Source of the DNA: Bacteroidota bacterium
Lineage (GTDB): Bacteria > Bacteroidota > Bacteroidia > JAIBAJ01
DNA: 64,000 bases
NCBI GenBank assembly: GCA_947475205.1
Contig: CANJNG010000005.1
Span: 1-64,000 of the forward strand
Direction of reading: 5' to 3'
The notes below the pieces were generated by a model. That model was not told where the DNA came from, did no database searches, and saw nothing but the letters and a program-made list of their open reading frames with translations. Positions 9,151-18,967 of the stretch are shown here, piece after piece. Position 1 is the stretch's first letter, and each line of letters begins with the position of its first letter. The translations under genes and the position numbers were made by a program.

Positions 9151-9923
9151 AAACCATAAAATTAATTGTCCTATTGCTATGCGTTGCAATAAGTGGCTTT
9201 GCTCAAAATTTCCCCGAGAAGGAAAACAAATTAGTTTACGACCAAGCCGGAATGCTTAGTAGCGATGAAGTTGCCCAACTCGAAACAAAACTTCGCTACT
9301 ATAACGATAGCACATCGACCCAGATAGCGGTCGTAATAATTCCCACCCTCGATGGTTACGAAATTGCCGATTATGCCAACCGATTAGCCAGCAAATGGGG
9401 CATTGGACAAAAAGGGCAAAACAATGGCCTGCTGATGTTGGCTGCGGTTAAAGAACATAAATTCAGAATAGAAGTAGGCTATGGCTTGGAAGGCACAATT
9501 ACGGATGCCATTAGCAAACGCATCATCGAAAACAGTGTAAAACCCAACTTTAAAGCGGGTAACTATTACGCCGGAATTAATGAGGCTACAGATAACGTTG
9601 TGTTGGCTTTACGTGGCGAATACAAAGCCAAAAAGAAAGGCAAAGGCGATGCTGCTTCAGGCTTTGCCGTCATTGGAATAATTCTATTCGTGTTATTCTT
9701 TGTTATTTTTTCTCAAAGCCGAAAAGCAAAGGCTTTATCGGCCAAGAACAATATTCCGTTCTGGGCAGCTTGGGCATTGCTCAACGCTATGAGCAACCGA
9801 GGACGCTATAACAACTTTTCAGGTGGTGGCGGTGGCTTTGGTGGCGGAGGAGGTGGAGGAATTGATTTTGGTGGCTTTGGCGGCGGCGGCTTTGGCGGTG
9901 GCGGTGCTAGTGGAGACTGGTAA
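9147..9923 (+). CDS. TPM domain-containing membrane protein (YgcG-like) with Gly-rich C-terminus
   Basis: VYDQAGMLSSDEVAQLETKLRYYNDSTSTQIAVVIIPTLDG; C-terminal GGGGGFGGGGGGG tail. Confidence 0.88.
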   Translation: MKTIKLIVLLLCVAISGFAQNFPEKENKLVYDQAGMLSSDEVAQLETKLRYYNDSTSTQIAVVIIPTLDGYEIADYANRLASKWGIGQKGQNNGLLMLAAVKEHKFRIEVGYGLEGTITDAISKRIIENSVKPNFKAGNYYAGINEATDNVVLALRGEYKAKKKGKGDAASGFAVIGIILFVLFFVIFSQSRKAKALSAKNNIPFWAAWALLNAMSNRGRYNNFSGGGGGFGGGGGGGIDFGGFGGGGFGGGGASGDW

Positions 9924-10064
9924 TAGGCTTTTAGGTTAAACCATTAATATTTAGAGCTTTTTTGGTATAATTTTGGTAAATAAGGGGATTTGATATTCCC
10001 TTAACCTACACCTTTTCGTCATTCCTGCTATCATTCTCTCTACGTTTGCACCGAAATTATTCAA

Positions 10065-11264
10065 ATGAAAATAGGTATTATTAGAGAAGCGAAAACGCAC
10101 CCCGACAAGCGTGTGGCCCTTACTCCCGGCCAATGTTTGGCGTTGGTAATGGATTTTCCGGTGGCTGAAATATATGTTCAGGCAAGCCATGTCCGATGCT
10201 ACAATGATTCGGAATATACCGATTTAGGCTTAACTGTTCTAGAAGATTTAAGCCATTGCGATTTGCTGCTTGGCATAAAAGAAGTTCCAACCGAACAACT
10301 CATTCCATGCAAAAAATACATGTTCTTTTCCCATACAATTAAAGAGCAACCCCATAATCGTAATCTGCTGAAGACTTTGTTAGTTAAGCAAATTGAAATG
10401 ATAGATTATGAGTGCCTAACCGATGCTCGTCACAATCGAATCATAGGTTTCGGGCGTTATGCAGGAATAGTTGGGGCTTACAACGGATTGTTGGGTTATG
10501 GAAAAAAATACGGCCTGTTCGACCTCCGCCCTGCCTATGAATTTCACGATCACGATGAACTAGAAACCGAATTGTTTAAGGTTAAACTTCCTAACGTTAA
10601 AATCCTCGTTACCGGAGGTGGAAGGGTTGCCAATGGTGCTTTGGAGATTTTGGGAGCGTTGAAAATCAGGAAAGTTACCGCCTATGAATTTCTAAACTGC
10701 TCCTTTCGAGAACCCGTTTATTGTCAGCTTCACTCAAAAGATTATCACCGACCCAAAGAAGGAAACGCTTGGAACGAAGCCGAATTTTACCAATACCCCG
10801 AACGTTATGAAAGTGCATTTAATGTGTTTGCTGCAGTTTGCGATTTACTCATTACCTGCCACTTCTGGAATCCGAAAGCACCAAGGCTTTTCACTGAAGA
10901 GGATATGAAAACCGATGATTTCCGCATAAGCGTTATCGCCGATGTTACCTGTGATATAAACGGTTCCGTTCCCAGTACACTACGTTCAAGCACCATCGAA
11001 GAACCATTTTATGGCTATAATCCACAAACCAAATGTGAAGATGAAGCCTTTAATAAAGACACTATTACTGTAATGGCGGTGGATAACCTTCCCTGCGAAC
11101 TTCCCCGAGATTCCTCCGAAGATTTTGGCAAAGCCCTTTTAGAACGGGTATTCCCCAAAATATTTGGGTTCGATAAGGAATTGGTTATCCAACGAGCAAC
11201 CATTTGTAAAGAGGGCAAATTAACGCCCGGATATGAATATTTAAAGAATTATGCCGGGGAGTGA
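10065..11264 (+). CDS. NAD(P)-dependent dehydrogenase, alanine dehydrogenase / saccharopine dehydrogenase-like
   Basis: MKIGIIREAKTHPDKRVALTPGQC N-terminus (AlaDH/PNT N-terminal domain) and NVKILVTGGGRVANGALEIL nucleotide-binding segment. Confidence 0.75.
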   Translation: MKIGIIREAKTHPDKRVALTPGQCLALVMDFPVAEIYVQASHVRCYNDSEYTDLGLTVLEDLSHCDLLLGIKEVPTEQLIPCKKYMFFSHTIKEQPHNRNLLKTLLVKQIEMIDYECLTDARHNRIIGFGRYAGIVGAYNGLLGYGKKYGLFDLRPAYEFHDHDELETELFKVKLPNVKILVTGGGRVANGALEILGALKIRKVTAYEFLNCSFREPVYCQLHSKDYHRPKEGNAWNEAEFYQYPERYESAFNVFAAVCDLLITCHFWNPKAPRLFTEEDMKTDDFRISVIADVTCDINGSVPSTLRSSTIEEPFYGYNPQTKCEDEAFNKDTITVMAVDNLPCELPRDSSEDFGKALLERVFPKIFGFDKELVIQRATICKEGKLTPGYEYLKNYAGE

Positions 11265-11303
11265 AGATAATACTTCGCATCCCGTATTTACCTTCGCCCC
11301 CAA

Positions 11304-12845
11304 ATGAATCAAGACGACTTATTTAAAAACATTATTAGCCATTCTAAAGAATACGGCTTCATTTTCCAATCTTCCGAAATTTATGATGGCCTAAGTGCTG
11401 TTTACGATTATGGCCAATATGGAGCTGAACTGAAGAAAAACATCCGCGAATACTGGTGGAAATCTATGGTGCAATTGCACGAAAACATTGTGGGCATTGA
11501 TGCCGCTATATTTATGCACCCCACTACTTGGAAAGCCAGTGGACATATTGATGCCTTCAACGACCCGTTGATTGATAACAAAGACAGCAAAAAGCGATAT
11601 CGTGCCGATGTGCTGATTGAAGAATACGTGAGCAAGATTGAAGCTAAGATAGAGAAAGAAGTTACTAAAGCTCAGGAACGTTTTGGCGAAAGTTTCAATG
11701 AAGAAATGTATCGCAAAACCAATCCTCGGGTAGTGGAGTATGCCACAGAAGCCGAAGGAATAAACACCCGCTTTAAAGCCGCACTTGAAGCCAGTGACTT
11801 GGCCGAAGTGAAACAAATAATTGTTGATTTGCAAATTGCCTGTCCTGTAAGCGGAAGCCGCAACTGGACCGATGTAAGACAGTTCAACCTAATGTTTAGC
11901 ACGGCAATGGGTTCTGTGAGCGAAGATGCTTCGGAAATTTACCTCCGTCCCGAGACGGCACAGGGGATTTTTGTAAACTTCCGTAATGTCCAAAAATCGG
12001 GAAGGATGAAAATACCTTTCGGGATTGCTCAAACCGGAAAAGCCTTCCGAAATGAGATTGTAGCCCGCCAGTTTATATTCCGTATGCGTGAATTTGAACA
12101 AATGGAAATGCAATTCTTTGTACGCCCCGGTGATGAAATGAAATGGTATGAATACTGGAAAGAAACCCGTTTGGCATGGCATAAAAACTTAGGCATATCT
12201 GACAAGAAATACCGCTATCATGACCATTTAAAGTTAGCACATTATGCCAATGCAGCCTGCGACATAGAGTTTGATTTTCCTTTTGGATTTAAGGAATTAG
12301 AAGGCATACATAGCCGCACCGATTTCGACCTAAAGCAACACGAAAAGCATAGTGGTAAGAAACTGCAATACTTCGATCCCGAACTCAACCAAAACTATGT
12401 GCCGTATGTGGTAGAAACTTCAGTTGGATTAGACAGAATGTTTTTAGCCATCCTCTCAGCTTCCTACAAAGAAGAAAAACTTGAAGATGGCTCTGAAAGA
12501 ACAGTGCTAAACCTTCCACCAGCCTTAGCTCCGATTAAAGTAGCTGTTTTGCCTTTGATGAAAAAAGACGGTTTACCCGAAATGGCTCGAACTTTTTTAG
12601 ATGAACTAAAATTCGATTTCCTTTGCCAATATGATGAAAAGGATGCCATTGGGAAACGCTATCGCCGCCAAGATGCGATTGGCACACCGCTATGTATCAC
12701 CATCGATCACGATTCACTTACCGATAAAACTGTAACCATTCGTTACCGCGACACCATGCAACAGGAACGTATCGCAATTTCGGAATTGAAAAACAAAGTG
12801 GAGGAAATTGTTGGGATGAAGAAATTGCTAAAAGCATTGAAATAG
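11304..12845 (+). CDS. glyS: Glycine--tRNA ligase (class II, dimeric type)
   Basis: YLRPETAQGIFVNF, GKAFRNEIVARQFIFRMREFEQMEMQFF, VVETSVGLDRMFLAIL. Confidence 0.93.
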   Translation: MNQDDLFKNIISHSKEYGFIFQSSEIYDGLSAVYDYGQYGAELKKNIREYWWKSMVQLHENIVGIDAAIFMHPTTWKASGHIDAFNDPLIDNKDSKKRYRADVLIEEYVSKIEAKIEKEVTKAQERFGESFNEEMYRKTNPRVVEYATEAEGINTRFKAALEASDLAEVKQIIVDLQIACPVSGSRNWTDVRQFNLMFSTAMGSVSEDASEIYLRPETAQGIFVNFRNVQKSGRMKIPFGIAQTGKAFRNEIVARQFIFRMREFEQMEMQFFVRPGDEMKWYEYWKETRLAWHKNLGISDKKYRYHDHLKLAHYANAACDIEFDFPFGFKELEGIHSRTDFDLKQHEKHSGKKLQYFDPELNQNYVPYVVETSVGLDRMFLAILSASYKEEKLEDGSERTVLNLPPALAPIKVAVLPLMKKDGLPEMARTFLDELKFDFLCQYDEKDAIGKRYRRQDAIGTPLCITIDHDSLTDKTVTIRYRDTMQQERIAISELKNKVEEIVGMKKLLKALK

Positions 12846-12929
12846 CTTTTGCAATATCAACAATAAAACTGAATTCAAGTACCCTGATAAACTTTTTCTC
12901 ACTCAAAACCAATCAATATTCAAATTAAT

Positions 12930-12975
12930 TAAACATTTGTTTAAATTAAATCAAACAAGCGTTTAGTTTTGCAGC
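12930..12975 (+). promoter_or_regulatory. Candidate tetR promoter (TAGTTTTG at 12964) overlapped by operator-like CAAACAAGCGTTTAG and AAACATTTGTTT
   Basis: Bacteroidota TAnnTTTG box just upstream of the GTG at 12976; dyad-like CAAAC-AAGC-GTTTAG half sites resemble 13632-13641. Confidence 0.5.
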
Positions 12976-13608
12976 GTGAAATCAGACAAACATATTGGTG
13001 CCGACAAACGGGAAGCAATCCTCGATGTCGCAGAAAATTTGTTTGCAGATTTTGGGTTTGAAGCAGTAAGTATTCGTCAATTGGCCAAAGAAGCCGATAT
13101 TAATGTGGCGATGGTTTCCTACTATTTTGGCTCGAAGGAACAGTTGTACAAAGCGGTTATCGAACGTAAAATGATAAATACCACTGGCTTTGTGGCTTCT
13201 AATCCGAACATGAGTCATTGGGAGAAGTTAGAAACCATTGGCGATAATTTTGTGGATGCATTTTTCAGCAGAAGGAAATTTCAACAAATTATCTTTCGTG
13301 AAATGGCTTTAAACCAGCGTACTGAAATAACAGATATATTGGTTAACCACATGCAGAATAACTTTCGCAATGTTTCTGGAATTATCCGCGATGGAATAGA
13401 GAAAGGGGTTTTTCGTAAAGTGGATGTGGAACTCACAGTAATGACTATGATTGGTATAACCAAAACTTTCTCCAACAATTCACAACTGGCTTGTCACATA
13501 ATGAAAGAAGCCAGTGCGGATGATATGTTCTCGGACAAATATCGCAGAAGGCTTAAACTCCATGTGAAAGATTTCTTTAGGTCGCACCTAAAACCTGATG
13601 CAATATAA
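12976..13608 (+). CDS. TetR/AcrR family transcriptional regulator (GTG start)
   Basis: REAILDVAENLFADFGFEAVSIRQLAKEADINVAMVSYYFGSKEQLYKAVIERK TetR HTH. Confidence 0.92.
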   Translation: MKSDKHIGADKREAILDVAENLFADFGFEAVSIRQLAKEADINVAMVSYYFGSKEQLYKAVIERKMINTTGFVASNPNMSHWEKLETIGDNFVDAFFSRRKFQQIIFREMALNQRTEITDILVNHMQNNFRNVSGIIRDGIEKGVFRKVDVELTVMTMIGITKTFSNNSQLACHIMKEASADDMFSDKYRRRLKLHVKDFFRSHLKPDAI

Positions 13609-13631
13609 ACCTGATTCAATAAAACACTAAA

Positions 13632-13641
13632 CAAACGTTTG
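13632..13641. promoter_or_regulatory. Candidate TetR operator CAAACGTTTG in the tetR-tolC intergenic gap
   Basis: Perfect 10-bp palindrome 9 bp before the ATG at 13650; similar half-sites occur upstream of tetR. Confidence 0.5.
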
Positions 13642-13649
13642 ACTAAATA

Positions 13650-14972
13650 ATGGCCATTTATAAACTTAGACCCACTCTTCTAGCTCTGCTAATTCCTTTG
13701 TCGATTTTGCAGGCTCAAACCACCAAAACCCTTACCCTAAATCAGGCGATAGATTTGGGATTGAAAGAAAGCAATTCGCTGAAAATTTCCAATTCTAAAA
13801 GAGCAGTTTCAGAAGCAAAAGTGGATCAAGGTTGGAACGCCTTAATTCCGGCTTTAAGCTACAATGGGAATTACACCCGACTTAGCAATAACATCGAGCC
13901 ATTTAAAATAAGTATTCCCGGGTTTGGCGACAAGGCATTGAACCCACAAATACTAAACCAATATACCAACAAGCTGAGTTTGCAAGAAACTGTTTTTTCG
14001 GGAATGCGAGGGAATTATGCACTCAAAGCCATGATACAGCAGGCTGCCGCTACCGATTTCGATTATCGAAAGGATGTTGCCGATGCTCGATTGGGAATAG
14101 TAAATCAATATTTAGCACTGTACAAATTCTATCAGTCGAAGAAGATTTTGGAGGAAAATATAAAACTGGCATCGCAACGTGAAACCGACATAACAAATTT
14201 GCAAGCCAATGGAATGGCCCTTGATAATGATGTGTTCAGGGTAAAATTGGCTAAAAGCAACCTTGAAGTTACAATGGCAGATGTGGAAAGTGCTATTTCC
14301 AACACCAATTTCAATTTGAATCTGATGTTAGGATTACCCGAAGAAACCATCATTCTTACCGATGAAACTTCGGCTATCTCCACTCCCGACACTGCCGGAC
14401 TTTTCGGCGGATTATCGCAAGCATATACTGTTCGTGATGAAGTAAAGGCTCAGGAAATAAGAGCCAAAGCTTTGACTTATCAGGTGAAGGTGGCTAAAGG
14501 TAGTTACTCACCCACGTTGAGCCTAGGGGCCAATTATTACCTCAATAATCCTAATCAGCGGATGTTTCCGGTTGAAAATAAATTCAAATCTACTTGGGAT
14601 TTAGGTGCGTCTTTAACCTGGAATTTCACTCAATTATACACCACTAAAGCCACAGTGAAGGAAGCAAAAGCCAATTTGGACCAAGCTGTTGTGGCTAAGA
14701 AACAAATTGAGGACAACATTAAAATGGAAAGCCGTCAAAGTTTGAATGCTTGGAAACTGGCCATGAAAAAGATTGATTTGGCCATTCTCACTGTGCAACA
14801 GGCCACTGAAAACCAAAGGGTTCTTCAAAGTCGTTTTGCGAATAATGCGGTGCTGACCACCGACCTTTTGGATGCTGATAACGCTTTGGCACAAGCTAAA
14901 TTAAATCTCCTTTCTGCGAAAGCAGATGCTTCAGCCGCTTATTATAAAGCCTTACGAGTTGCAGGGAAATAA
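13650..14972 (+). CDS. TolC family outer membrane efflux protein
   Basis: TLTLNQAIDLGLKESNSLKISNSKRAVSEAKVDQGWNALIPALSYNGNY; repeated OEP coiled-coil halves. Confidence 0.9.
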   Translation: MAIYKLRPTLLALLIPLSILQAQTTKTLTLNQAIDLGLKESNSLKISNSKRAVSEAKVDQGWNALIPALSYNGNYTRLSNNIEPFKISIPGFGDKALNPQILNQYTNKLSLQETVFSGMRGNYALKAMIQQAAATDFDYRKDVADARLGIVNQYLALYKFYQSKKILEENIKLASQRETDITNLQANGMALDNDVFRVKLAKSNLEVTMADVESAISNTNFNLNLMLGLPEETIILTDETSAISTPDTAGLFGGLSQAYTVRDEVKAQEIRAKALTYQVKVAKGSYSPTLSLGANYYLNNPNQRMFPVENKFKSTWDLGASLTWNFTQLYTTKATVKEAKANLDQAVVAKKQIEDNIKMESRQSLNAWKLAMKKIDLAILTVQQATENQRVLQSRFANNAVLTTDLLDADNALAQAKLNLLSAKADASAAYYKALRVAGK

Positions 14973-14980
14973 TAGAATTC

Positions 14981-15006
14981 AATTACGAATTTCAAATTAC
15001 GAATTA
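14981..15006. repeat. 26-bp intergenic repeat copy 1
   Basis: AATTACGAATTTCAAATTACGAATTA, identical to 16203-16228. Confidence 0.9.
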
Positions 15007-15112
15007 ACAATTGGGCCTAAGCCAATCTATGGGCATATCAGTTACATCTGTGTGCTAATTCAACAACACATCAATTAAACTCGAAACGTTAAACTATACC
15101 CTCTCTTTTAAA

Positions 15113-16204
15113 ATGGAACAAACAGAACAACCTACCAACAATACCCGCAAACGGGTTTTAACAGTGATTGCAGTGCTGGTTATTGGCTCAGCAATTTACT
15201 TTGGATTTAAGAAAGTAACCTATGCGATGGCTAACGAAGACACCGAAAACTCTCAATTAGAGTGCAATATTTATCCTATTGCTCCTCGTGTGGGTGGCTT
15301 TGTGGACGAGATTCGTGTGGTGGAAAACCAGCATGTTAAGAAAGGTGATACGCTTGTAGTACTTGATTATCGCGATTTGAAACTTCGGGTACAGCAGGCC
15401 GAAATAGCTCTCGCCAATGCAGAAGCAAATTTGGAAGTGGTAAAAAGTAATGTTGGAACAGCAAACGCTACGGCCGGAGCTGGTGATGCCAATATCGCGG
15501 CTTTTGAATCCAATGTTGCCGTTGCCGATGTAAGGGTATGGAAAGCCAATGTGGAATTCGACCGCATTAGCAAATTGGTGGCATTGAAAGCTGCCACACA
15601 ACAACAACTAGATAATGTAAAAGCAGAAAAGGAATCAGCGGAAAAGCAATTAGCTGCTACTAAGATGCAACTCAATGCTGCTAAAGATCAGGCCGGAGCA
15701 AGCCGCTCGTCTGCCGGAAGTGCCGGCAAACAAGTGAGATTAGCCGAAATTAGCATTGAGCAACGCCGTAGCGAAGTAGATTTTGCTAAGCTAAATCTCT
15801 CTTATGCCACAGTAACTTCTCCTTGCGATGGTTTTATTTCTAAAAAGAACCTACAAGTGGGTCAATTGGTTAATCCGGGTTCGGCTCTATTTTCTATAGT
15901 GGATGATTCAAAACTTTGGATTACGGCCAATTTCAAAGAAACCCAATTAAGTGACATCAAACCCGGACAAGCTGTAGAAGTGAAGGTAGATGCTTTCCCA
16001 GGAAAAACGTTTGAAGGTACAATTGAATCCATACAAGCTGCCACAGGTTCAAAGTTCGCTCTTTTGCCAGCAGATAATGCCACAGGAAATTTTGTTAAAG
16101 TGGTTCAAAGAATTCCTGTAAGGATTGCTTTGAATGATGACAAAAATGATGAATTTCAACTCCGTGCCGGAATGAATGTTGAGGTTGCTGTCCGAGTTAA
16201 GTAA
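15113..16204 (+). CDS. HlyD/EmrA family efflux periplasmic adaptor
   Basis: N-terminal TM; APRVGGFVDEIRVVENQHVKKGDTLVVLD lipoyl half-motif; LSYATVTSPCDGFISKKNLQVGQLVNPGSALFSIVDD. Confidence 0.92.
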   Translation: MEQTEQPTNNTRKRVLTVIAVLVIGSAIYFGFKKVTYAMANEDTENSQLECNIYPIAPRVGGFVDEIRVVENQHVKKGDTLVVLDYRDLKLRVQQAEIALANAEANLEVVKSNVGTANATAGAGDANIAAFESNVAVADVRVWKANVEFDRISKLVALKAATQQQLDNVKAEKESAEKQLAATKMQLNAAKDQAGASRSSAGSAGKQVRLAEISIEQRRSEVDFAKLNLSYATVTSPCDGFISKKNLQVGQLVNPGSALFSIVDDSKLWITANFKETQLSDIKPGQAVEVKVDAFPGKTFEGTIESIQAATGSKFALLPADNATGNFVKVVQRIPVRIALNDDKNDEFQLRAGMNVEVAVRVK

Positions 16205-16228
16205 TTACGAATTTCAAATTACGAATTA
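16203..16228. repeat. 26-bp intergenic repeat copy 2
   Basis: AATTACGAATTTCAAATTACGAATTA abutting the hlyD stop codon. Confidence 0.9.
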
Positions 16229-16303
16229 CTAGCGAATCTGTTAGCCGAAATATTATTCGTAATTGATTTGAATAATTCATAACTCATAATTCATAACTAA
16301 AAA

Positions 16304-17881
16304 ATGACCTACGACCCTAATCTTATGGTGGAATACGGCTTTCGCCGGGCGATAATTACCGTTACGGTAATTCTTTGCACGCTGCTCGAAATCGTTGATA
16401 CCACTATTGTAAACGTTGCTACAAACACCCTAATGGGAAACCTCGGAGCCACTATCGGCGAGGTGAGTTGGGTAATTGCGGCTTATGCCATTGCAAACGT
16501 AATTGTGGTACCAATGAGCAGTTGGCTATCAAGTCAATTTGGAAGGCGAAACTATTTTGCGGCATCGGTGGCCTTGTTCACATTCGCATCGTTTATGTGT
16601 GGAAACAGCGATACCATTTGGACTTTGGTGTTTTGGAGATTTGTTCAAGGCATCGGTGGCGGTGCATTGTTGGCCACTTCGCAGTCTATTTTAGTGGAAA
16701 TTTATCCCAAAGAAAAAATTGGTTTAGCCATGGCCATGTTTGGAATGGGTGTAATTATGGGGCCCACTTTAGGCCCTGTAGTGGGTGGATATTTGATTGA
16801 TAATTTTGATTGGCCCGTAATATTTATGGTGAACGTTCCGCTTGGGATCATCGCCTTTTTCCTCACTTTGCAGTTCATTCGAGATAATCCCTACCAGAGC
16901 AAGCAAACCGGGAAGATTGATTTATTGGGAATATTTTTGCTCATTGCCGGAATCGGTTCTTTGCAGTTGGTTTTAGAGCAAGGCGAGCGTGAAGACTGGT
17001 TTCAATCCACTTATATCACCATATTTTTCTTTATTGCCATTTTCGGAATTCTGTTCTTTATAATTCGGGAACTCACCACCGATAAGCCCATTGTAGATTT
17101 ACGAATTCTCACCAAAGGCAATGTTGGTGTGGGTGTTACTTTAAATTTCGTATTGGGCTTTACACTCTTTGGAACTGTATTTATCCTACCCCTTTTTGTG
17201 CAGCGGTTCTTAGGTTTCACCGCTACCGAAACGGGGCTTATGTTTATGCCCGGAGCTTTAACAAGCGGACTGTGTATGCCTTTTATTGGTAGGCTTTTGC
17301 AAAGTGGTTTCCCGGCTAAACGCCTTATAATACTTGGGTTTACGCTCACCGGAATATTCGTTTTTTGGTGCTCAATCATTCTTACGGGCAACACCGGAGC
17401 TGACGATTTCTTTTGGCCTTTGATTGTTCGTGGATTAGGGATGGGCTTTCTATTTGTACCTCTTTCCAACCTCACCCTATCGGGACTTAACCCAAACGAT
17501 GTGGCTCAGGCATCGGGCTTGTCGAGTATGATTCGTCAGATTGGTGGTTCCATCAGTGTAGCCTTAATTGGTTTAGTTAATGAACGGCTAGGCTCACAGC
17601 ACCGCTCGGATTTGTTGGTAAATATTACCAACTATAACCCCGCTTTCACCGAACGGTTTAATGCATACACCCAAAACTTTGTCCGCCTCGGCAGCGAACT
17701 CGAAAAGGCCAAACAACAAGCCTATTTTGTGATGGATAATATTGTTACGAAGCAGTCGCTCATCCTCACCTATATAGATACGTTTCAATATATGGCTGTG
17801 TTCGTAATATGCTGCATCCCCTTGGTGCTTTTTGCCAAAACCTACAAAGGTGCCGGGCCTGGAGCAGGGGCGGCACATTGA
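16304..17881 (+). CDS. DHA2 family MFS transporter (EmrB/QacA type)
   Basis: LEIVDTTIVNVATNTLMGNLGATIGEVSWVIAAYAIANVIVVPMSSWLSSQFGRRNYF; 14-TM-like hydropathy. Confidence 0.92.
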   Translation: MTYDPNLMVEYGFRRAIITVTVILCTLLEIVDTTIVNVATNTLMGNLGATIGEVSWVIAAYAIANVIVVPMSSWLSSQFGRRNYFAASVALFTFASFMCGNSDTIWTLVFWRFVQGIGGGALLATSQSILVEIYPKEKIGLAMAMFGMGVIMGPTLGPVVGGYLIDNFDWPVIFMVNVPLGIIAFFLTLQFIRDNPYQSKQTGKIDLLGIFLLIAGIGSLQLVLEQGEREDWFQSTYITIFFFIAIFGILFFIIRELTTDKPIVDLRILTKGNVGVGVTLNFVLGFTLFGTVFILPLFVQRFLGFTATETGLMFMPGALTSGLCMPFIGRLLQSGFPAKRLIILGFTLTGIFVFWCSIILTGNTGADDFFWPLIVRGLGMGFLFVPLSNLTLSGLNPNDVAQASGLSSMIRQIGGSISVALIGLVNERLGSQHRSDLLVNITNYNPAFTERFNAYTQNFVRLGSELEKAKQQAYFVMDNIVTKQSLILTYIDTFQYMAVFVICCIPLVLFAKTYKGAGPGAGAAH

Positions 17882-17917
17882 TAAATAAACGCAAACTAGT
17901 CAAAATATGTGCTTTGT

Positions 17918-18127
17918 CTCAACTCCGAAAGCGGAGTTAAGGCAAACCATGTGTGTAGCCTCAACTCCGAAAGCAGAGTTAGGGCAAACCATGTGTGTAG
18001 CCTCAACTCCGAAAGCATAGTTAGGGCAAACCATGTGTATAGCCTCAACTCCGAAAGCGGAGTTAGGGCAAACCATGTGTGTAGCCTCAACTCCGAAAGC
18101 GGAGTTAGGGCAAACCAAGTTTTTCCC
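17918..18127. repeat. Array B: tandem repeat, exact 42-bp period, 5 units
   Basis: Units start at 17918, 17960, 18002, 18044, 18086; CTCAACTCCGAAAGCGGAGTTAGGGCAAACCATGTGTGTAGC; hairpin AACTCCG-AAAG-CGGAGTT. Confidence 0.96.
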
Positions 18128-18199
18128 CTGTAAGACATTTTAATTATTTTTTGTGGTTTTTAATTTCTTATAAAGCACTAAGCGTTTTTTGTTTTTCCT

Positions 18200-18967
18200 T
18201 TGTCTAAATCTAAAATGTCCAGCCACCCAGTTATTCAAGTATCCCATTTAGAGAAAACCTATCCAGAGTCTGAAATCCCTGCTGTTAGGGGACTTTCTTT
18301 TAATGTAATGGCAGGTGAGATTTATGGCCTATTAGGCCCGAATGGGGCAGGGAAAACAACTACATTTTCTATTCTATGTGGGCTTTTGGGTTTTGATGCA
18401 GGAACAGTGAAGGTTGCCGGCTTTGATGTAGAAAAAGATTTAAAGAAAATTAAACCATTGATTGGCGTTGTGCCTCAGGATTTGGCTCTATATCCCAAAC
18501 TAAATGCCTTTGAAAACCTGCGTTTCTTTGGTAATTTCTATGGAATGAGTGGACAGGATTTGGACTATAAAATTAAAGAAGCTCTTAATCGGTTTGGGCT
18601 TCGCAATGCTGCCGAACGTCAAGTGAACACTTATTCAGGTGGAATGAAACGCCGTCTAAATATTATTGCCGGAATACTCCACAGCCCAAGTATTTTGTTT
18701 TTAGATGAGCCTACAGCCGCCGTTGATGTGCAAAGCCGGGCTTCGATTTTAGATGAACTAAAAGAGATGAATCGTCAAGGAACAACCATTATTTACACCA
18801 GCCATTTGATGGGCGAAGCTGAGAAATTTTGTACTCAGGTGGCCATCGTTGATATTGGGAGAAAGGTAGCCGAAGGCACACCAACCGAGCTTTTAGAAGC
18901 ACATCCCCACTGCAATAGCCTAGAAGGTGTCTTTATTCACTTAACCGGAAAAAACCTGCGGGATTAA
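18200..18967 (+). CDS. ABC transporter ATP-binding protein (ABC-2 type; ATG at 18215 is an alternative start)
   Basis: [48 protein letters not shown]. Confidence 0.92.
   Translation: MSKSKMSSHPVIQVSHLEKTYPESEIPAVRGLSFNVMAGEIYGLLGPNGAGKTTTFSILCGLLGFDAGTVKVAGFDVEKDLKKIKPLIGVVPQDLALYPKLNAFENLRFFGNFYGMSGQDLDYKIKEALNRFGLRNAAERQVNTYSGGMKRRLNIIAGILHSPSILFLDEPTAAVDVQSRASILDELKEMNRQGTTIIYTSHLMGEAEKFCTQVAIVDIGRKVAEGTPTELLEAHPHCNSLEGVFIHLTGKNLRD

Noticed and set aside
9950-9952. Gly-rich C-terminus of the second TPM protein as a possible repeat element
   Set aside because: Gly-rich tails are usual in TPM/YgcG-family proteins; not a separate element.
17896-18138. ORFs on both strands over array B encoding 14-aa repeats (MVCPNSAFGVEATH / NHVCSLNSESGVRA)
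   Set aside because: Open frames on both strands are expected when a stop-free unit has a length divisible by 3. No convincing start or RBS context and low information content.
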